Source of the DNA: Dehalococcoidia bacterium
GTDB lineage: Bacteria; Chloroflexota; Dehalococcoidia; UBA2979
Direction of reading: 5' to 3'
DNA: 64,000 bases
NCBI GenBank assembly: GCA_029941115.1
Contig: JAPYRK010000005.1
Span: 23,081-87,080 of the forward strand
Shown here: piece by piece, positions 17,529-26,935 of the stretch
Layout: each line of letters begins with the position of its first letter
How positions within the stretch are numbered: position 1 is the stretch's first letter
Notes under the pieces: generated by a model
Seen by the model: only the letters and a program-made list of their open reading frames with translations
Databases searched by the model: none
Told to the model about the DNA's origin: nothing
Program-made: the position numbers and the translations under genes

Positions 17529-18578
17529 TTATTCAATAACGACCCGTTTACCATTTTTTCTGGCGTGATATGTAGCTTCGATGACTTTCATGTAGTTGAG
17601 GCCATCCGAGAAGTTAGTGAGTATGACGGGATTTCCCAATCGGATTGAGTTAATAAAATCGACCTCAACCTGCCAGCCAGCGGTGGTGCCTTCATCGTGC
17701 GGCATTGGTGCCGCCTGGCGATCGAGTGGTGTAAATTCCAGAGTATCAGTTGCAAAAGACCACTTTAGAGTTCCCTTGCTTCCATATATGACCGCTCCAT
17801 TTGTTCCTTCCGGATCATTCGTGATGGTGGATAGCCTGTAAATCACCCTTGAACCACTCACCTGCCTTGCTATAACGTTTAGGCTATCGGGAATTTCAAT
17901 CGCAATTTCAGAATTGGTTTCGGGATTCATTTTTTTGTTTATAGTCGTCTGTCCGTCTGCAATGACAGATTCGGTAGGTCCTAACCAACGCTCCATAATT
18001 TCGACAGCGATCCCATAGACCATTACGTTCATTCCACTGTACTCAGTGCGTTCTCTCCAGTGGAGCGGGGCAGTCGGATTAAGACCTTGGCCCGACAGTA
18101 CAGAAAAATGAGCTTCGCGGATAGTACCTAAGTCTCCGTTTTCACCCTCATTAACCAGTCTTTTGATTGTTCTCCACGAACCAAAATCCATTGGTGCAGG
18201 AACAATTTGACTTATCAAGTTTGGATTTTGTTGTGCCGTGTCCAGCATTTCCTGCGCTTCTGTGGCATTCATCGACATCCTGGCCTCAACTAATACGTGC
18301 TTACCCGCGTTAAGCGATGCTATTGTGAACTCACGATGCATGTACGGCCAGGTTCCGATACAGATGGCATCGATATTAGGATCAGTAATTACGTCCAACG
18401 GATCGACGGTTATGCGAGCGGATAAATTAAATTCGCTTGATACAGCCTCGGCGCTCTCTTTGGTTCTGTTGGCGATAGCAACTATCTCTACATCAGGAAT
18501 TGCAAGGAATTCTGGAATATGCTTTGCTCGTGTATTGCCGCCAGCTCCGATGAGTCCAATACGAATCGTGTCGACCAT
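17529..18578 (-). CDS. Gfo/Idh/MocA family oxidoreductase with altered EKP motif
   Basis: NAD(P)-dependent oxidoreductase-like protein of 349 residues. The N-terminal Rossmann fold shows IRIGLIGAGGNTRAKH and VEIVAIANRTKESAEAVS; the C-terminal domain starts near residue 125. In this family the catalytic Lys normally lies in an EKP motif after GKHVLxE; here the text reads GKHVLVEARMS, so Lys is replaced by Ala. The ATG at 18578 is preceded by GGAGG with good spacing; a TTG at 18614 is longer but lacks this. The substrate is unknown, and the missing Lys makes dehydrogenase activity uncertain. Confidence 0.8.
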   Translation of the reverse strand: MVDTIRIGLIGAGGNTRAKHIPEFLAIPDVEIVAIANRTKESAEAVSSEFNLSARITVDPLDVITDPNIDAICIGTWPYMHREFTIASLNAGKHVLVEARMSMNATEAQEMLDTAQQNPNLISQIVPAPMDFGSWRTIKRLVNEGENGDLGTIREAHFSVLSGQGLNPTAPLHWRERTEYSGMNVMVYGIAVEIMERWLGPTESVIADGQTTINKKMNPETNSEIAIEIPDSLNVIARQVSGSRVIYRLSTITNDPEGTNGAVIYGSKGTLKWSFATDTLEFTPLDRQAAPMPHDEGTTAGWQVEVDFINSIRLGNPVILTNFSDGLNYMKVIEATYHARKNGKRVVIE

Positions 18579-18752
18579 GCCGTAAACCTCCGCTGCCCCG
18601 AGATGATAACTCAACGCGGCACAATAGTTATATTTGTCTAGTTAATATAGTTGAATGCCACCAGCAGCCCCGCGTTATTCTTTCAAAACCAATAGTCGGT
18701 ATTCAATGGACCGATCAGAGTGAATAGAGCTTGCAAAGCTAGGAGTTGAGAT

Positions 18753-19277
18753 ATGAATGAAGTAGAAGTGCTCAGAAGTGGACTGACTAGTATGCACGAA
18801 ATGCTGGACAAAGCGGTTCAGGAAATGACTGCAGATCAATGGAACTATTGGCCAACTGAAGGTGGTGTAAGTGCTTTTTTTTCTCTTTGGCACTATGTAC
18901 GCACAGAGGACAATATTGTGCAATTTGTAATACAAGGAAAGAGTACCTCATGGCTTGACGGTGGTTTTGACACTGAATTTGGCTTACATAGAACGGCCCA
19001 GGGTACTGGAATGACTCATGAACAGGCTATGGCAGTTCAAATGGTGGATACCTCTAGATGGCTCGACTACCAGAGAGACGTATGGGTTGCAACGGATACA
19101 TATCTTCAGAGCATTAATGTCGCCGATCTTCATTCAACGGAAGTAACTATAAAACCAGTTCCTCCTATGTCACTCTGGCAGGGATTGTTTGGAATGTGCT
19201 TAACTCATGGGTACAGGCATGTCGGAGAGATTGAGCATGCTCGAGGTTTAGTAGGTCTAGGTGGCTTGTCTATATAG
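18753..19277 (+). CDS. DinB-like four-helix metal-binding protein
   Basis: A 174-residue protein with the layout of the DinB/YfiT-like superfamily, whose members bind a metal through three His and often act as thiol-dependent transferases or hydrolases. Candidate ligands are H47 in LWHYVRTEDN and H152 and H156 in THGYRHVGEIEHARG near the C-terminus, the classical position. It lies between a divergent oxidoreductase and a CoA-transferase in the same direction (89 bases upstream of it). A specific function cannot be given. Confidence 0.75.
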   Translation: MNEVEVLRSGLTSMHEMLDKAVQEMTADQWNYWPTEGGVSAFFSLWHYVRTEDNIVQFVIQGKSTSWLDGGFDTEFGLHRTAQGTGMTHEQAMAVQMVDTSRWLDYQRDVWVATDTYLQSINVADLHSTEVTIKPVPPMSLWQGLFGMCLTHGYRHVGEIEHARGLVGLGGLSI

Positions 19278-19366
19278 CTTATTTAAAAAAATCATCAATC
19301 CGAGTACACTAGGGCCGACCGTGAAGGTCACGTGAGGGCAAAGACACTTCACTTACAGGAGGAATT

Positions 19367-20608
19367 ATGGGTGCACTTGAATCGATGCGAGTTTTGGATA
19401 TGACCCAATATGAGGCGGGTACATCTTGTACTCAGGCGTTAGGCTTTATGGGTGCAACTGTTACGAAAATTGAGCGACCTGGCACGGGTGACCCTGGACG
19501 AGGAGTTGCGCGGGGTACTGATAATGCACCCTACTTTCTTAATTGGAATTCTAATAAGCGCAGTATTGCCCTAGATTTGCAGAAACCTGAGGGTCGTGAT
19601 TTATTTTTACAAATGGTTTCTCATTACGATGTTTTTGTTGAGAATTATGGTCCTGGAGTCATAGAAAAGCTCGATATCGGCTACGACGTAATGAAGAAAA
19701 TCAACCCCGGCATCATATATGCACGGCTCAAGGGGTTTGGACTCTCTGGCCCATATTCAGACTACAAATCGTACGATATGATCGCTCAAGCTGCAGGCGG
19801 AGCTTTTTCAGTTACGGGAAACGCGGATGGGCCTCCAATGAGACCAGGATACTGTGTAGGGGATAGTGGTACTGGAATGCAGCTTGCTTTCGCAATTACG
19901 GCTGCATTTGTTCACAAGCAAAAGACTGGTGAAGGTCAGGAGATTGAGATTTCCATGCAGGAAGCGCTGACGTACTACATGCGAACACCCATTGCGAACG
20001 GGTCGAACTGGGGCCAGTCAGTCTCTCCTCGGAATGGTAATCGTGCAGTAGTGCCAACGGATCTTTTTCCATGTAAGCCTTTCGGACCAAATGATTGGGT
20101 GTATGTCATGGCCCAGACTTCAAGAATGTGGGATACGTTTTGTGCAGTTTTGGGGCGGACTGACTTTTTAACTGATGACCGCTGGAATGATGTGGAAAGT
20201 AGGAGGCAGAACGGAGATTCCTTGTACGAGGAGATCTGTAAGTGGACGCGTGAGCGGACCAAACATGAAGTGATGAGTGAATTAGGAGCAGCGGGTGTTC
20301 CCTGTTCGGCAGTTATGGATACGGTGGATTTATTCAATGATCCGCACCTTAAGTCGCGCGATTTTATAAAAACAGTGTCTCACCCTACTGAGGGAGATTT
20401 GAAATTACTCGGTTTTGCGCCGCTTATGTCAGAACATGAAGTGGATTACAGGCCAGCGCCGCTGTTAGGAGAGCATACGAAGGAAATATTGAATGAGGAT
20501 CTTGACTTGGGGTCTGAGGCTGTGGACCAATTAATTGCCCAAGGCGTGGTGAATCAGTTTACTATCGATCAAACGGTTATCCCAAAAGGTAGCACTCCTA
20601 AATCATAA
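19367..20608 (+). CDS. Class III CoA-transferase (CaiB/BaiF/Frc family)
   Basis: Transfers coenzyme A between carboxylic acids through an aspartyl-CoA intermediate. It has 413 residues, the family length. Clear family stretches are the N-terminal LDMTQYEAGTSCTQALGFMGATVTKIERP, NSNKRSIALDLQKPEGRD, VENYGPGVIEKLDIGY and KGFGLSGPY. The catalytic Asp is expected at D166 in VGDSGTGMQLAFAI. The ATG is preceded by AGGAGGAAT. The stop lies one base from the stop of the convergent amidohydrolase gene. The acid substrate is unknown; such genes are abundant in SAR202-type Chloroflexota. Confidence 0.9.
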   Translation: MGALESMRVLDMTQYEAGTSCTQALGFMGATVTKIERPGTGDPGRGVARGTDNAPYFLNWNSNKRSIALDLQKPEGRDLFLQMVSHYDVFVENYGPGVIEKLDIGYDVMKKINPGIIYARLKGFGLSGPYSDYKSYDMIAQAAGGAFSVTGNADGPPMRPGYCVGDSGTGMQLAFAITAAFVHKQKTGEGQEIEISMQEALTYYMRTPIANGSNWGQSVSPRNGNRAVVPTDLFPCKPFGPNDWVYVMAQTSRMWDTFCAVLGRTDFLTDDRWNDVESRRQNGDSLYEEICKWTRERTKHEVMSELGAAGVPCSAVMDTVDLFNDPHLKSRDFIKTVSHPTEGDLKLLGFAPLMSEHEVDYRPAPLLGEHTKEILNEDLDLGSEAVDQLIAQGVVNQFTIDQTVIPKGSTPKS

Positions 20609-20609
20609 A

Positions 20610-21737
20610 TTAGATATTTAAATTATCGGGGTTGATATTGTAGAGATTTTTGACATTTTCCCAGACCATTTGATTTTTGTCTTGCTCCGATACACCCGTC
20701 ATGATTCGATCTAAAACTTCCATAGAGTTTGGCCATATGGAATCGTGGTGTGGGTAATCATTTCCCCATAACAAGTTTTCTGCACCTAGATAGTCGAGAG
20801 TTCGGAGACCGATATCATCGTCTTCAAAGGTAATCATAAAATTTCGCTTGAAATATTCACTTGGTAATAACGAGAGATCTGGTGACGCTGCCGTTCTTGA
20901 TCGGTAGAATGCGTGATCCCATCGCTGTAAGGTATGGGCCACCCACCCAGTTTCCCATTCAGCCACTACAAACTTCAGTGTTGGATGCCTTTCAACAACT
21001 CCAGAGGTAACGATATTACTGACAGAATTCCATATAGCTGCATGGGACAGTGTGTAGGCAACGATAGGGTCCCAGTGCTGCGGCAAGCCCATGGGCCAAT
21101 CAGATCCACTGAATATATGCATCGTTAGCGGTAGACCTGCCTCTTCAGCGGCAGCCCAAAAGGGTTCATAATACGGATCGCTATATGGTCGCTCGAGCGG
21201 TGCCGTGCACGGTATCGCTACGCCTTTTACGCCTAGCTTGGTAACCCGTTCTAATTCAGTGATTGCTAGGTCAACATCACGAAGTGGAACACAGCCTACT
21301 CCGATTAATCGATCTGGGTTAGGGCTGCAGTAGTTAACAATCCAATCGTTATAGTTTTGGAAGACTGCATTCGTTACTTCAGTATCTTCGATAGAGTAAG
21401 TAAGCAGATTAATGCTGGGATACATAACTTCGCCTACTACCCCGTCGACAGTTTGCTCATCAAGTCTCGCGATGGGATCTTGAACGCCGGGATTCATGCC
21501 ATCCCAACCAAGCTTGATACGCTCGTGTGTCTCGGGATCATCTAGACTGTGTCCTGCAATTCCCCATCGCCCGACTGGAACTAGTCGATCGAGCGCAGGC
21601 CAGGCTATCCACACGCCCTCTCTATCTTTCCATCCGTTAACAGGTCGAGGAGCTCGGTCACCAAATCGCTCAATCAATCCGTTAAATACTTCGGGTGGTT
21701 CAACTACATGCGAGTCGCAGGAATAATATATCGTCAT
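20610..21737 (-). CDS. Amidohydrolase 2 family metal-dependent hydrolase
   Basis: A 375-residue TIM-barrel enzyme of the amidohydrolase-related (ACMSD / gamma-resorcylate decarboxylase-like) group. The start YYSCDSHVVEPPEVF carries the first metal ligands (D8/H10 region), LTMHIFSGSD holds the middle His, and LLWGNDYPHHDSIWPNS holds the late Asp typical of the family. Members hydrolyse or decarboxylate aromatic and other ring compounds. It is the last gene of a five-gene minus-strand run that begins with the formate-dehydrogenase-like gene. The substrate is not readable from sequence. Confidence 0.85.
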   Translation of the reverse strand: MTIYYSCDSHVVEPPEVFNGLIERFGDRAPRPVNGWKDREGVWIAWPALDRLVPVGRWGIAGHSLDDPETHERIKLGWDGMNPGVQDPIARLDEQTVDGVVGEVMYPSINLLTYSIEDTEVTNAVFQNYNDWIVNYCSPNPDRLIGVGCVPLRDVDLAITELERVTKLGVKGVAIPCTAPLERPYSDPYYEPFWAAAEEAGLPLTMHIFSGSDWPMGLPQHWDPIVAYTLSHAAIWNSVSNIVTSGVVERHPTLKFVVAEWETGWVAHTLQRWDHAFYRSRTAASPDLSLLPSEYFKRNFMITFEDDDIGLRTLDYLGAENLLWGNDYPHHDSIWPNSMEVLDRIMTGVSEQDKNQMVWENVKNLYNINPDNLNI

Positions 21738-21807
21738 AAGAAACTTTCTTGCGTAATCGGCCTACTTTTCACGAGTAGTGTATTAGGTGGTGTCAAGTAT
21801 TTTTTAT

Positions 21808-22551
21808 TTAGTCGACTTTGGGCACTGCAAGGAGTTCAGCCAAATGGCTGAAGTCATTGGCAATAAAATCAAACGGCAGATCTGGCCTGATAGCTTTCTT
21901 ATTATCTATACCGTACTCAGTGGGTCGGAATACGTAGGCAGTGCCGAATCCAACAGCTTGTGCTGCTAGTAAATCGGATTCGTGGGCGGCCACGAGCATA
22001 ATTTCATTCGCGTCGAACCCTAAAAGATTGGCTGCGTTTCGGTAGCATTCGGGGTTCGGTTTGAAAGCGCCGGTAATTTCAGCCGACAAGATTACATCCC
22101 ATCGTAAATTCGAATATTTAGCCATATTTGTCAGTAGGGATATATTGCCATTTGAAAGTGTACTCACGATGAAATGGCTTCGTAAGCGTTCTAATCCTAG
22201 GACTGAATCAGGCCATGGCTGGAGTCGATGCCACACCGTATTGAGGTGCTTAACTGCGGCGATATTTTTCTTAGTATCGAATTCAATTTCCTCGAGTAAT
22301 ATAGTTAGCATTCGATGGTGAAGAGCGTCGGCTGTTTGAAACGGGAGTGAGCCCTGTTGTACGAGCCTCATACCTCCCATATATCCTTCAGTACGCCATC
22401 GATCGGCAAATTCAGACCAATCAGCATTTATTGCTTGCTCCGAGCCAAATAATTGAAGCTCATTAATAACTGTAGTTCGCCAGTCAACAACTGTTCCAAA
22501 GACATCAAAACAAAGGGCTTTTATTTGACCTAATTTACTGGCCTCGCTCAT
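21808..22551 (-). CDS. Haloacid dehalogenase type II (HAD superfamily)
   Basis: A 247-residue HAD enzyme. The nucleophile is D16 in CFDVFGTVVDWR, a signature of L-2-haloacid dehalogenases, which use Asp to displace halide from 2-haloalkanoates. Motif II is seen as STLSNGN (Ser and Asn), and later GAFKPNPECYRNAANLLG and VAAHESDLLAAQAVGFGTAYVFRP match the motif III region of the family. The ATG at 22551 is 38 bases after the stop of the holin-like gene. A phosphatase activity cannot be excluded, but the N-terminal motif favours dehalogenase. Confidence 0.85.
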   Translation of the reverse strand: MSEASKLGQIKALCFDVFGTVVDWRTTVINELQLFGSEQAINADWSEFADRWRTEGYMGGMRLVQQGSLPFQTADALHHRMLTILLEEIEFDTKKNIAAVKHLNTVWHRLQPWPDSVLGLERLRSHFIVSTLSNGNISLLTNMAKYSNLRWDVILSAEITGAFKPNPECYRNAANLLGFDANEIMLVAAHESDLLAAQAVGFGTAYVFRPTEYGIDNKKAIRPDLPFDFIANDFSHLAELLAVPKVD

Positions 22552-22589
22552 AATCCACTCTTTTCAACGATTACTTAATTTCAAAGTCA

Positions 22590-23051
22590 TTAGATGCGGC
22601 GCTCTCGTCGCCCTACATAGTCTATTTGATCTTTTCGGTTTACTAGATTCGAAATGATTAAGTGAATCAGAGCGATGATGATGGCCGTACACATAGCGGT
22701 CCAAAAGCCGTTAACTTGAAAACTTAATCCAATTGAAACAGATAGCTTGGACGTGAGAAGTAGCATCGTAGCATCGATAATAATGATAGTGAATCCAAGG
22801 GTAATAAGAATAAGGCAGACTGAGAATGCGATGAAAAATGGTCTAATTAGTAGATATGTGAGTGCCAGTATTGCTGATCCAGCGAACAAAGCCCCGATGC
22901 CATCTATTTTGACAGTATCTAACAGAGCATCAGACACCCACAGCCCAACCAATAGTGAGCAAAATCTCGTGACAAGGCTTTGACCACTGTATTGGTTATT
23001 GGCGCTGTTCCCAAGCCTAAAAAGACGAAATTGTCTGCTTTGTGGGCTCAT
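22590..23051 (-). CDS. YvlD / phage-holin family IV membrane protein
   Basis: A 153-residue membrane protein with four hydrophobic helices. The order and spacing (VGLWVSDALLDTVKIDGIG, then LTYLLIRPFFIAF, LITLGFTIIIIDATMLLLTSKL, and FQVNGFWTAMCTAIIIALIHLIIS) match the YvlD-like family often annotated as phage holin family protein. There is no phage context here, so the name does not imply lysis. The first 30 residues are polar and not conserved, so translation may start later, but ATG 23051 is the only ATG before the first helix. Role unknown. Confidence 0.7.
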   Translation of the reverse strand: MSPQSRQFRLFRLGNSANNQYSGQSLVTRFCSLLVGLWVSDALLDTVKIDGIGALFAGSAILALTYLLIRPFFIAFSVCLILITLGFTIIIIDATMLLLTSKLSVSIGLSFQVNGFWTAMCTAIIIALIHLIISNLVNRKDQIDYVGRRERRI

Positions 23052-23092
23052 GGGTTAGTGACTTAAGGTGGTTAGCCTTAATAGCTTATCGA

Positions 23093-23890
23093 CTAAATTC
23101 CAGTCCAATTTGGAGTTCGCTTTTCACTGAAAGCAATTGGCCCTTCCTTCTGGTCTGGTGAGGTATTGTGTCGATTGAGCCAGTAGAAGGATCGACTCAT
23201 CGCCGATTCCAACGGTATTTCTAGCCCTTCCATCGACCCCTGCTTTGATCCCCTAACTGAAAGCGGTGCACACTCTAGAATTTCATTTGCCCAGCGTTCT
23301 GCCGCGCCCATCAGGTCATCATGTGGGACTACTTCGTTGACGAATCCATATTCCTTCGCCGTCTGTGCATCGAGATTTCGTCCGGTAAGTATCATGCCCA
23401 TTGCTAATTTAAGTGGTATTTGTCTAGGAAGTCTGTGAATACCACCTGCTCCTGCGTAAAGCCCGACTCGTGGTTCAGGTAGCCCAAACCGAGCTTGGTC
23501 AGACGCGATGATTATGTCGGACGCCAATGCCATCTCGAAGCCGCCGCCCATAGCCCATCCGTTGACAGCTGCGATCACCGGCTTATGCATGTCGAATCGA
23601 CTTGTTATCCCACCGAAGCCTCCCTGCCGAGGCACCACACCCGGGTCAAGTCTACCGACGCCAGCTGCTTGGGCTTTGAGATCATTGCCTGCAGAAAAAG
23701 AGCGGGAACCTGCTCCAGTTAATATGGCCACCCATAAATTGTCATCTGACGCAAAATCATCCCATAACTCAGCTATTTCATGCGACGCCGCAGGATGGAG
23801 CGCATTCATTACTTCTGGTCGATTAATAGTTATTGTTGCTACATGACCATTTTTTTCATACAACGCATAATCTGTCGCCGGTGTTGCCAT
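23093..23890 (-). CDS. Enoyl-CoA hydratase/isomerase (crotonase family)
   Basis: A 265-residue crotonase-fold enzyme. The opening GHVATITINRPEVMNALHP, the oxyanion-hole segments RSFSAGNDLKA and VIAAVNGWAMGGGFEMALASDIIIAS, and FGLPEPRVGLYAGAGGIHRLPR are characteristic. In the hydratase the Glu residues after GGG and in LPE are catalytic, and both are present here. The frame is open to 23938, but the ATG at 23890 has a GGAG sequence at good distance and gives the usual family start. It follows the formate-dehydrogenase-like gene by 58 bases. The acyl-CoA substrate is unknown. Confidence 0.9.
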   Translation of the reverse strand: MATPATDYALYEKNGHVATITINRPEVMNALHPAASHEIAELWDDFASDDNLWVAILTGAGSRSFSAGNDLKAQAAGVGRLDPGVVPRQGGFGGITSRFDMHKPVIAAVNGWAMGGGFEMALASDIIIASDQARFGLPEPRVGLYAGAGGIHRLPRQIPLKLAMGMILTGRNLDAQTAKEYGFVNEVVPHDDLMGAAERWANEILECAPLSVRGSKQGSMEGLEIPLESAMSRSFYWLNRHNTSPDQKEGPIAFSEKRTPNWTGI

Positions 23891-23948
23891 CTCGTTCTCC
23901 ATTTCTTTTGTCCAGCCACAGCTTAAGGCATGTGGCATTTTTGATCAG

Positions 23949-26786
23949 TTAATTTGTGGATCGTTTTTTCCGTGTTTTTCGCGTACTCCCTGGAACATCA
24001 AGTCTCACAGCACAGGCTTTGTACTCAGGGATGCCACTTGGTAGGTCAAGTGCGTCATTTGTTAGTATATTTGCGGCCACTCCTTCAAGTGCAACAAATG
24101 GGACAAAGAGGTCTCCACGTTGCATTCGATCGACAACATGCACACGGGCAATAATTTCACCTCGCCTCGAACTAATTTGAATATCCTGACCATCGCGGAT
24201 ATTCATCTCGTTGGCGTCTGCGGAGTTTATATCCACCGTGACTACTGGCACTTTTTTCATGAGATTCGCCACTTCTCGCGTTATCGCACCAGTATGCCAA
24301 TGGTAAAGAGATCTTCCAGTAATTAGTGTGAAAGGGTATCGCCGGCTAGGTAGTTCGGCTGCCAAGGCAGCCTGAACTACGGGCATGAACAATCCACGTC
24401 CTCGCGGGAAATCTTTATCGAATAGTATTTTCGTTCCAGGATGATTATCGTCTGAGCAAGGCCATTGAATACCCCCTTCTTTATTTAGTCTCGAGTGTGA
24501 GAGTCCAGAAATTATAGGTGTGAGACCTGCCATCTCATCAAATATTTCCGAAGACTCGGCATAAGTAAACTGATGTACAGGTCTTTCAAGCCGTTCCAGA
24601 ACTCGGCGAGCTATATCCGCGGTTATTTCCCAGTCATTTCTTGATTCACCAACATTTTCCATGAATGGACGAATCAATTGGACCCTTCGCTCAGAGTTGG
24701 TGAAAGTCCCCGATTTTTCGGCAAATGAGGTGGCTGGAAGTACGACATCCGCGATTTCAGCCGTTTCATGCATAAACAAATCTTGGACCACTAGGAAATC
24801 AAGACGATTAAATGCTTCACGTGCGTGTATGAGATATGGGTCAGAAACGAGGGGGTTTTCTCCCACAATGTACATTGTAGTGAGTTCGCCGCTCAGCATT
24901 TTGTCGATCATTAATGTTGATTGGAGTCCAGGATTCTGGGGAATTTCTGCCTCCCACGCTGTTTCCCATTTGCCATGTGTTTCCCCGCCAACAGACTCAT
25001 ATCCTGGGAAGATGTTTGGTAAGCAGCCAGAATCTGAACACCCTTGAACATTATTTTGTCCTCGAAGCGGTGAAATGCCGTTGCCTGATTTTCCTACTTG
25101 GCCACTGCTGAGTGCAAGGTTTATTAACGAACGAGCGTTGTCAGAGCCATTCGTGTGTTGAGTAACTCCCATTCCCCATATCAAACATGAGCCGCGATCT
25201 GTCCCATCACTGCTTGGCCTTGGCTGTGCATACAGGCGAGCCGCTTTGCTAATGTCGACCGCAGGTACGCCTGTTATTGTTTCAGCTTCAGGCAAATGAA
25301 TCTTATCGATGACTTCTCTCCACTCAGTGAACCCTTCAGTCCGATTATTGATGAAGTCTTGATTTTCTAAGCCCTCATCAATAATGACTTTAGCCATTGC
25401 ATTGAAAAGAGTTACGTCTGTACCTGGTCGGGGCTGTAAATGGATTTCTGCAACATCACAGAGTTCGATGCGGATGGGGTTTACTACTATTAGAGCCGCG
25501 TTGTTATTTTCTATGTTTCGGCGAATTCGAGATGCAACAACCGGATGATTTCGTCCTGTATCACTTCCTACTACTAGCAAAGTGCCAGCCTTCTCGTAAT
25601 CTTCATAAGAGTTAGATGTAGCACCAGATCCTATCTGCTCCATCAAAGCTACTACTGAAGGTGCGTGGCATAGACGAGAGCAGTGATCGATAGAATTTGT
25701 CCCCATAACCGATCGCACAAACTTTTGCATAACATAACCATCTTCGTTGGTAGCTTTAGCTGAGGCGATACCTCCAAATTTTTGTGTGGGTGATTTTGCG
25801 TTGACTGAGACCACGCCAGCAAATTTATCCGCAACGAGATTTAGGGCTTCGTCCCAAGAAGTTGGCTCAAGCTTACCGTTTTTTCTAACTAATGGCTGAG
25901 TCAGTCGCTCTTTTGAATTGATGTAATCCAAACCAAATCGACCTTTCACACAGGTCATACCGAGTGAAGAATCATTTTCAGGAACTCCATCTACCCACAC
26001 GACGTTTTCTTTGTCTGTGTGCACTCGTAAGCCACAACCGACACCACAATAGGGGCAAGTGGTTTCAGTGACTGTTGTGCCCACTGCTGTTTGATATTGT
26101 TTCTTTTCATCTGTTGTTTCACTAGTTGAACTTATTATTGGTAGAGCCATCGTGACGGCGTTTGCACGTGGCGGATGATTTGTAACGGGTAGTAAAGCAC
26201 CAGTAGGGCATTGCGAAACACATTGCCCGCAAGACGTGCAAGTGGAGTCCTCCCAGTCAGATTCAAATGCTGAGCCGATTACCCCGTTTTGTCCTCGACC
26301 ATTAATCCCGATCGCTCCGATATGTTGGGTTTTTTGACAGGCATCGATACACCTGCCACACAGTATGCAATCAGCCATTGTTAGCGAAAAGAAGGGATTA
26401 GTATCATCCTCTGAGATCCTGGGCATAGGACTGAACGTGGACTGAGTTAATAGATGCTTCCTCGCATGTATGACAGTTAAACCTTTTCCTTTACCATCGG
26501 AAGACATTCCAAGCGTTAAATCTAGAACACCAGTTCGTATTCGCTGAGATTTGGCGCTATCAGTCATAATACTTTGCGAGTCACTGGCAGGGGTATGACA
26601 CGCTGCGACGAGTCTAGGTGATCCATCTATCTCGATTAAACATGTTCGACAGGCACCGAGAGGTGAGCGCGATTCAGGCTTACAAAGATGTGGTAAATCA
26701 ACATTGGACGCCAGTACAGCATCTAGGATAGTTGCACCATCCGGCACTTCGACTGGGGCACCATTAACTTGTAAATTAATTGTCAT
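23949..26786 (-). CDS. Formate-dehydrogenase-like molybdoenzyme (FdhA/NuoG-type), Cys active site
   Basis: A 945-residue cytoplasmic protein. Domain order: [2Fe-2S] ferredoxin with C35, C46, C49, C63; two [4Fe-4S] motifs C140/143/146/150 and C183/186/189/193; the molybdopterin [4Fe-4S] site C244/247/251/279; and the large molybdopterin domain with its C-terminal SRRYPFTLITGRSLYHWHTG part. The active-site loop IDHCSRLCHAPS has C373 directly before His, where Fdh-H of E. coli carries selenocysteine, so a formate dehydrogenase using Cys is likely. The His/Cys cluster module normally found between the [2Fe-2S] domain and the first ferredoxin motif is absent. No NADH-binding partner, FdhD or FdhE lies in the window. 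An assimilatory nitrate-reductase-like role is less likely. Confidence 0.85.
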   Translation of the reverse strand: MTINLQVNGAPVEVPDGATILDAVLASNVDLPHLCKPESRSPLGACRTCLIEIDGSPRLVAACHTPASDSQSIMTDSAKSQRIRTGVLDLTLGMSSDGKGKGLTVIHARKHLLTQSTFSPMPRISEDDTNPFFSLTMADCILCGRCIDACQKTQHIGAIGINGRGQNGVIGSAFESDWEDSTCTSCGQCVSQCPTGALLPVTNHPPRANAVTMALPIISSTSETTDEKKQYQTAVGTTVTETTCPYCGVGCGLRVHTDKENVVWVDGVPENDSSLGMTCVKGRFGLDYINSKERLTQPLVRKNGKLEPTSWDEALNLVADKFAGVVSVNAKSPTQKFGGIASAKATNEDGYVMQKFVRSVMGTNSIDHCSRLCHAPSVVALMEQIGSGATSNSYEDYEKAGTLLVVGSDTGRNHPVVASRIRRNIENNNAALIVVNPIRIELCDVAEIHLQPRPGTDVTLFNAMAKVIIDEGLENQDFINNRTEGFTEWREVIDKIHLPEAETITGVPAVDISKAARLYAQPRPSSDGTDRGSCLIWGMGVTQHTNGSDNARSLINLALSSGQVGKSGNGISPLRGQNNVQGCSDSGCLPNIFPGYESVGGETHGKWETAWEAEIPQNPGLQSTLMIDKMLSGELTTMYIVGENPLVSDPYLIHAREAFNRLDFLVVQDLFMHETAEIADVVLPATSFAEKSGTFTNSERRVQLIRPFMENVGESRNDWEITADIARRVLERLERPVHQFTYAESSEIFDEMAGLTPIISGLSHSRLNKEGGIQWPCSDDNHPGTKILFDKDFPRGRGLFMPVVQAALAAELPSRRYPFTLITGRSLYHWHTGAITREVANLMKKVPVVTVDINSADANEMNIRDGQDIQISSRRGEIIARVHVVDRMQRGDLFVPFVALEGVAANILTNDALDLPSGIPEYKACAVRLDVPGSTRKTRKKRSTN

Positions 26787-26828
26787 ATGTTTGTAAGTTT
26801 CTCGTTGCTGTAGTCTTCGGCTATGTCA

Positions 26829-26858
26829 TTTATATAATTCAAGCTTAACAAAATTCAA
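26829..26858 (-). promoter_or_regulatory. Candidate promoter of the formate-dehydrogenase-like gene
   Basis: On the minus strand TTGAAT (26858-26853), 18 bases, then TATAAA (26834-26829), placing a transcript start about 36 bases before the ATG at 26786. The gap 26787-26935 separates two divergent genes and is very AT-rich, so a chance match is possible. Confidence 0.33.
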
Positions 26859-26935
26859 TCAAAACAGAAATGGCGCAGAAATTGTTTACATTTCCAGTTA
26901 TATTAGTCTACAAATACAGAAGAATAGGGGTCTAA

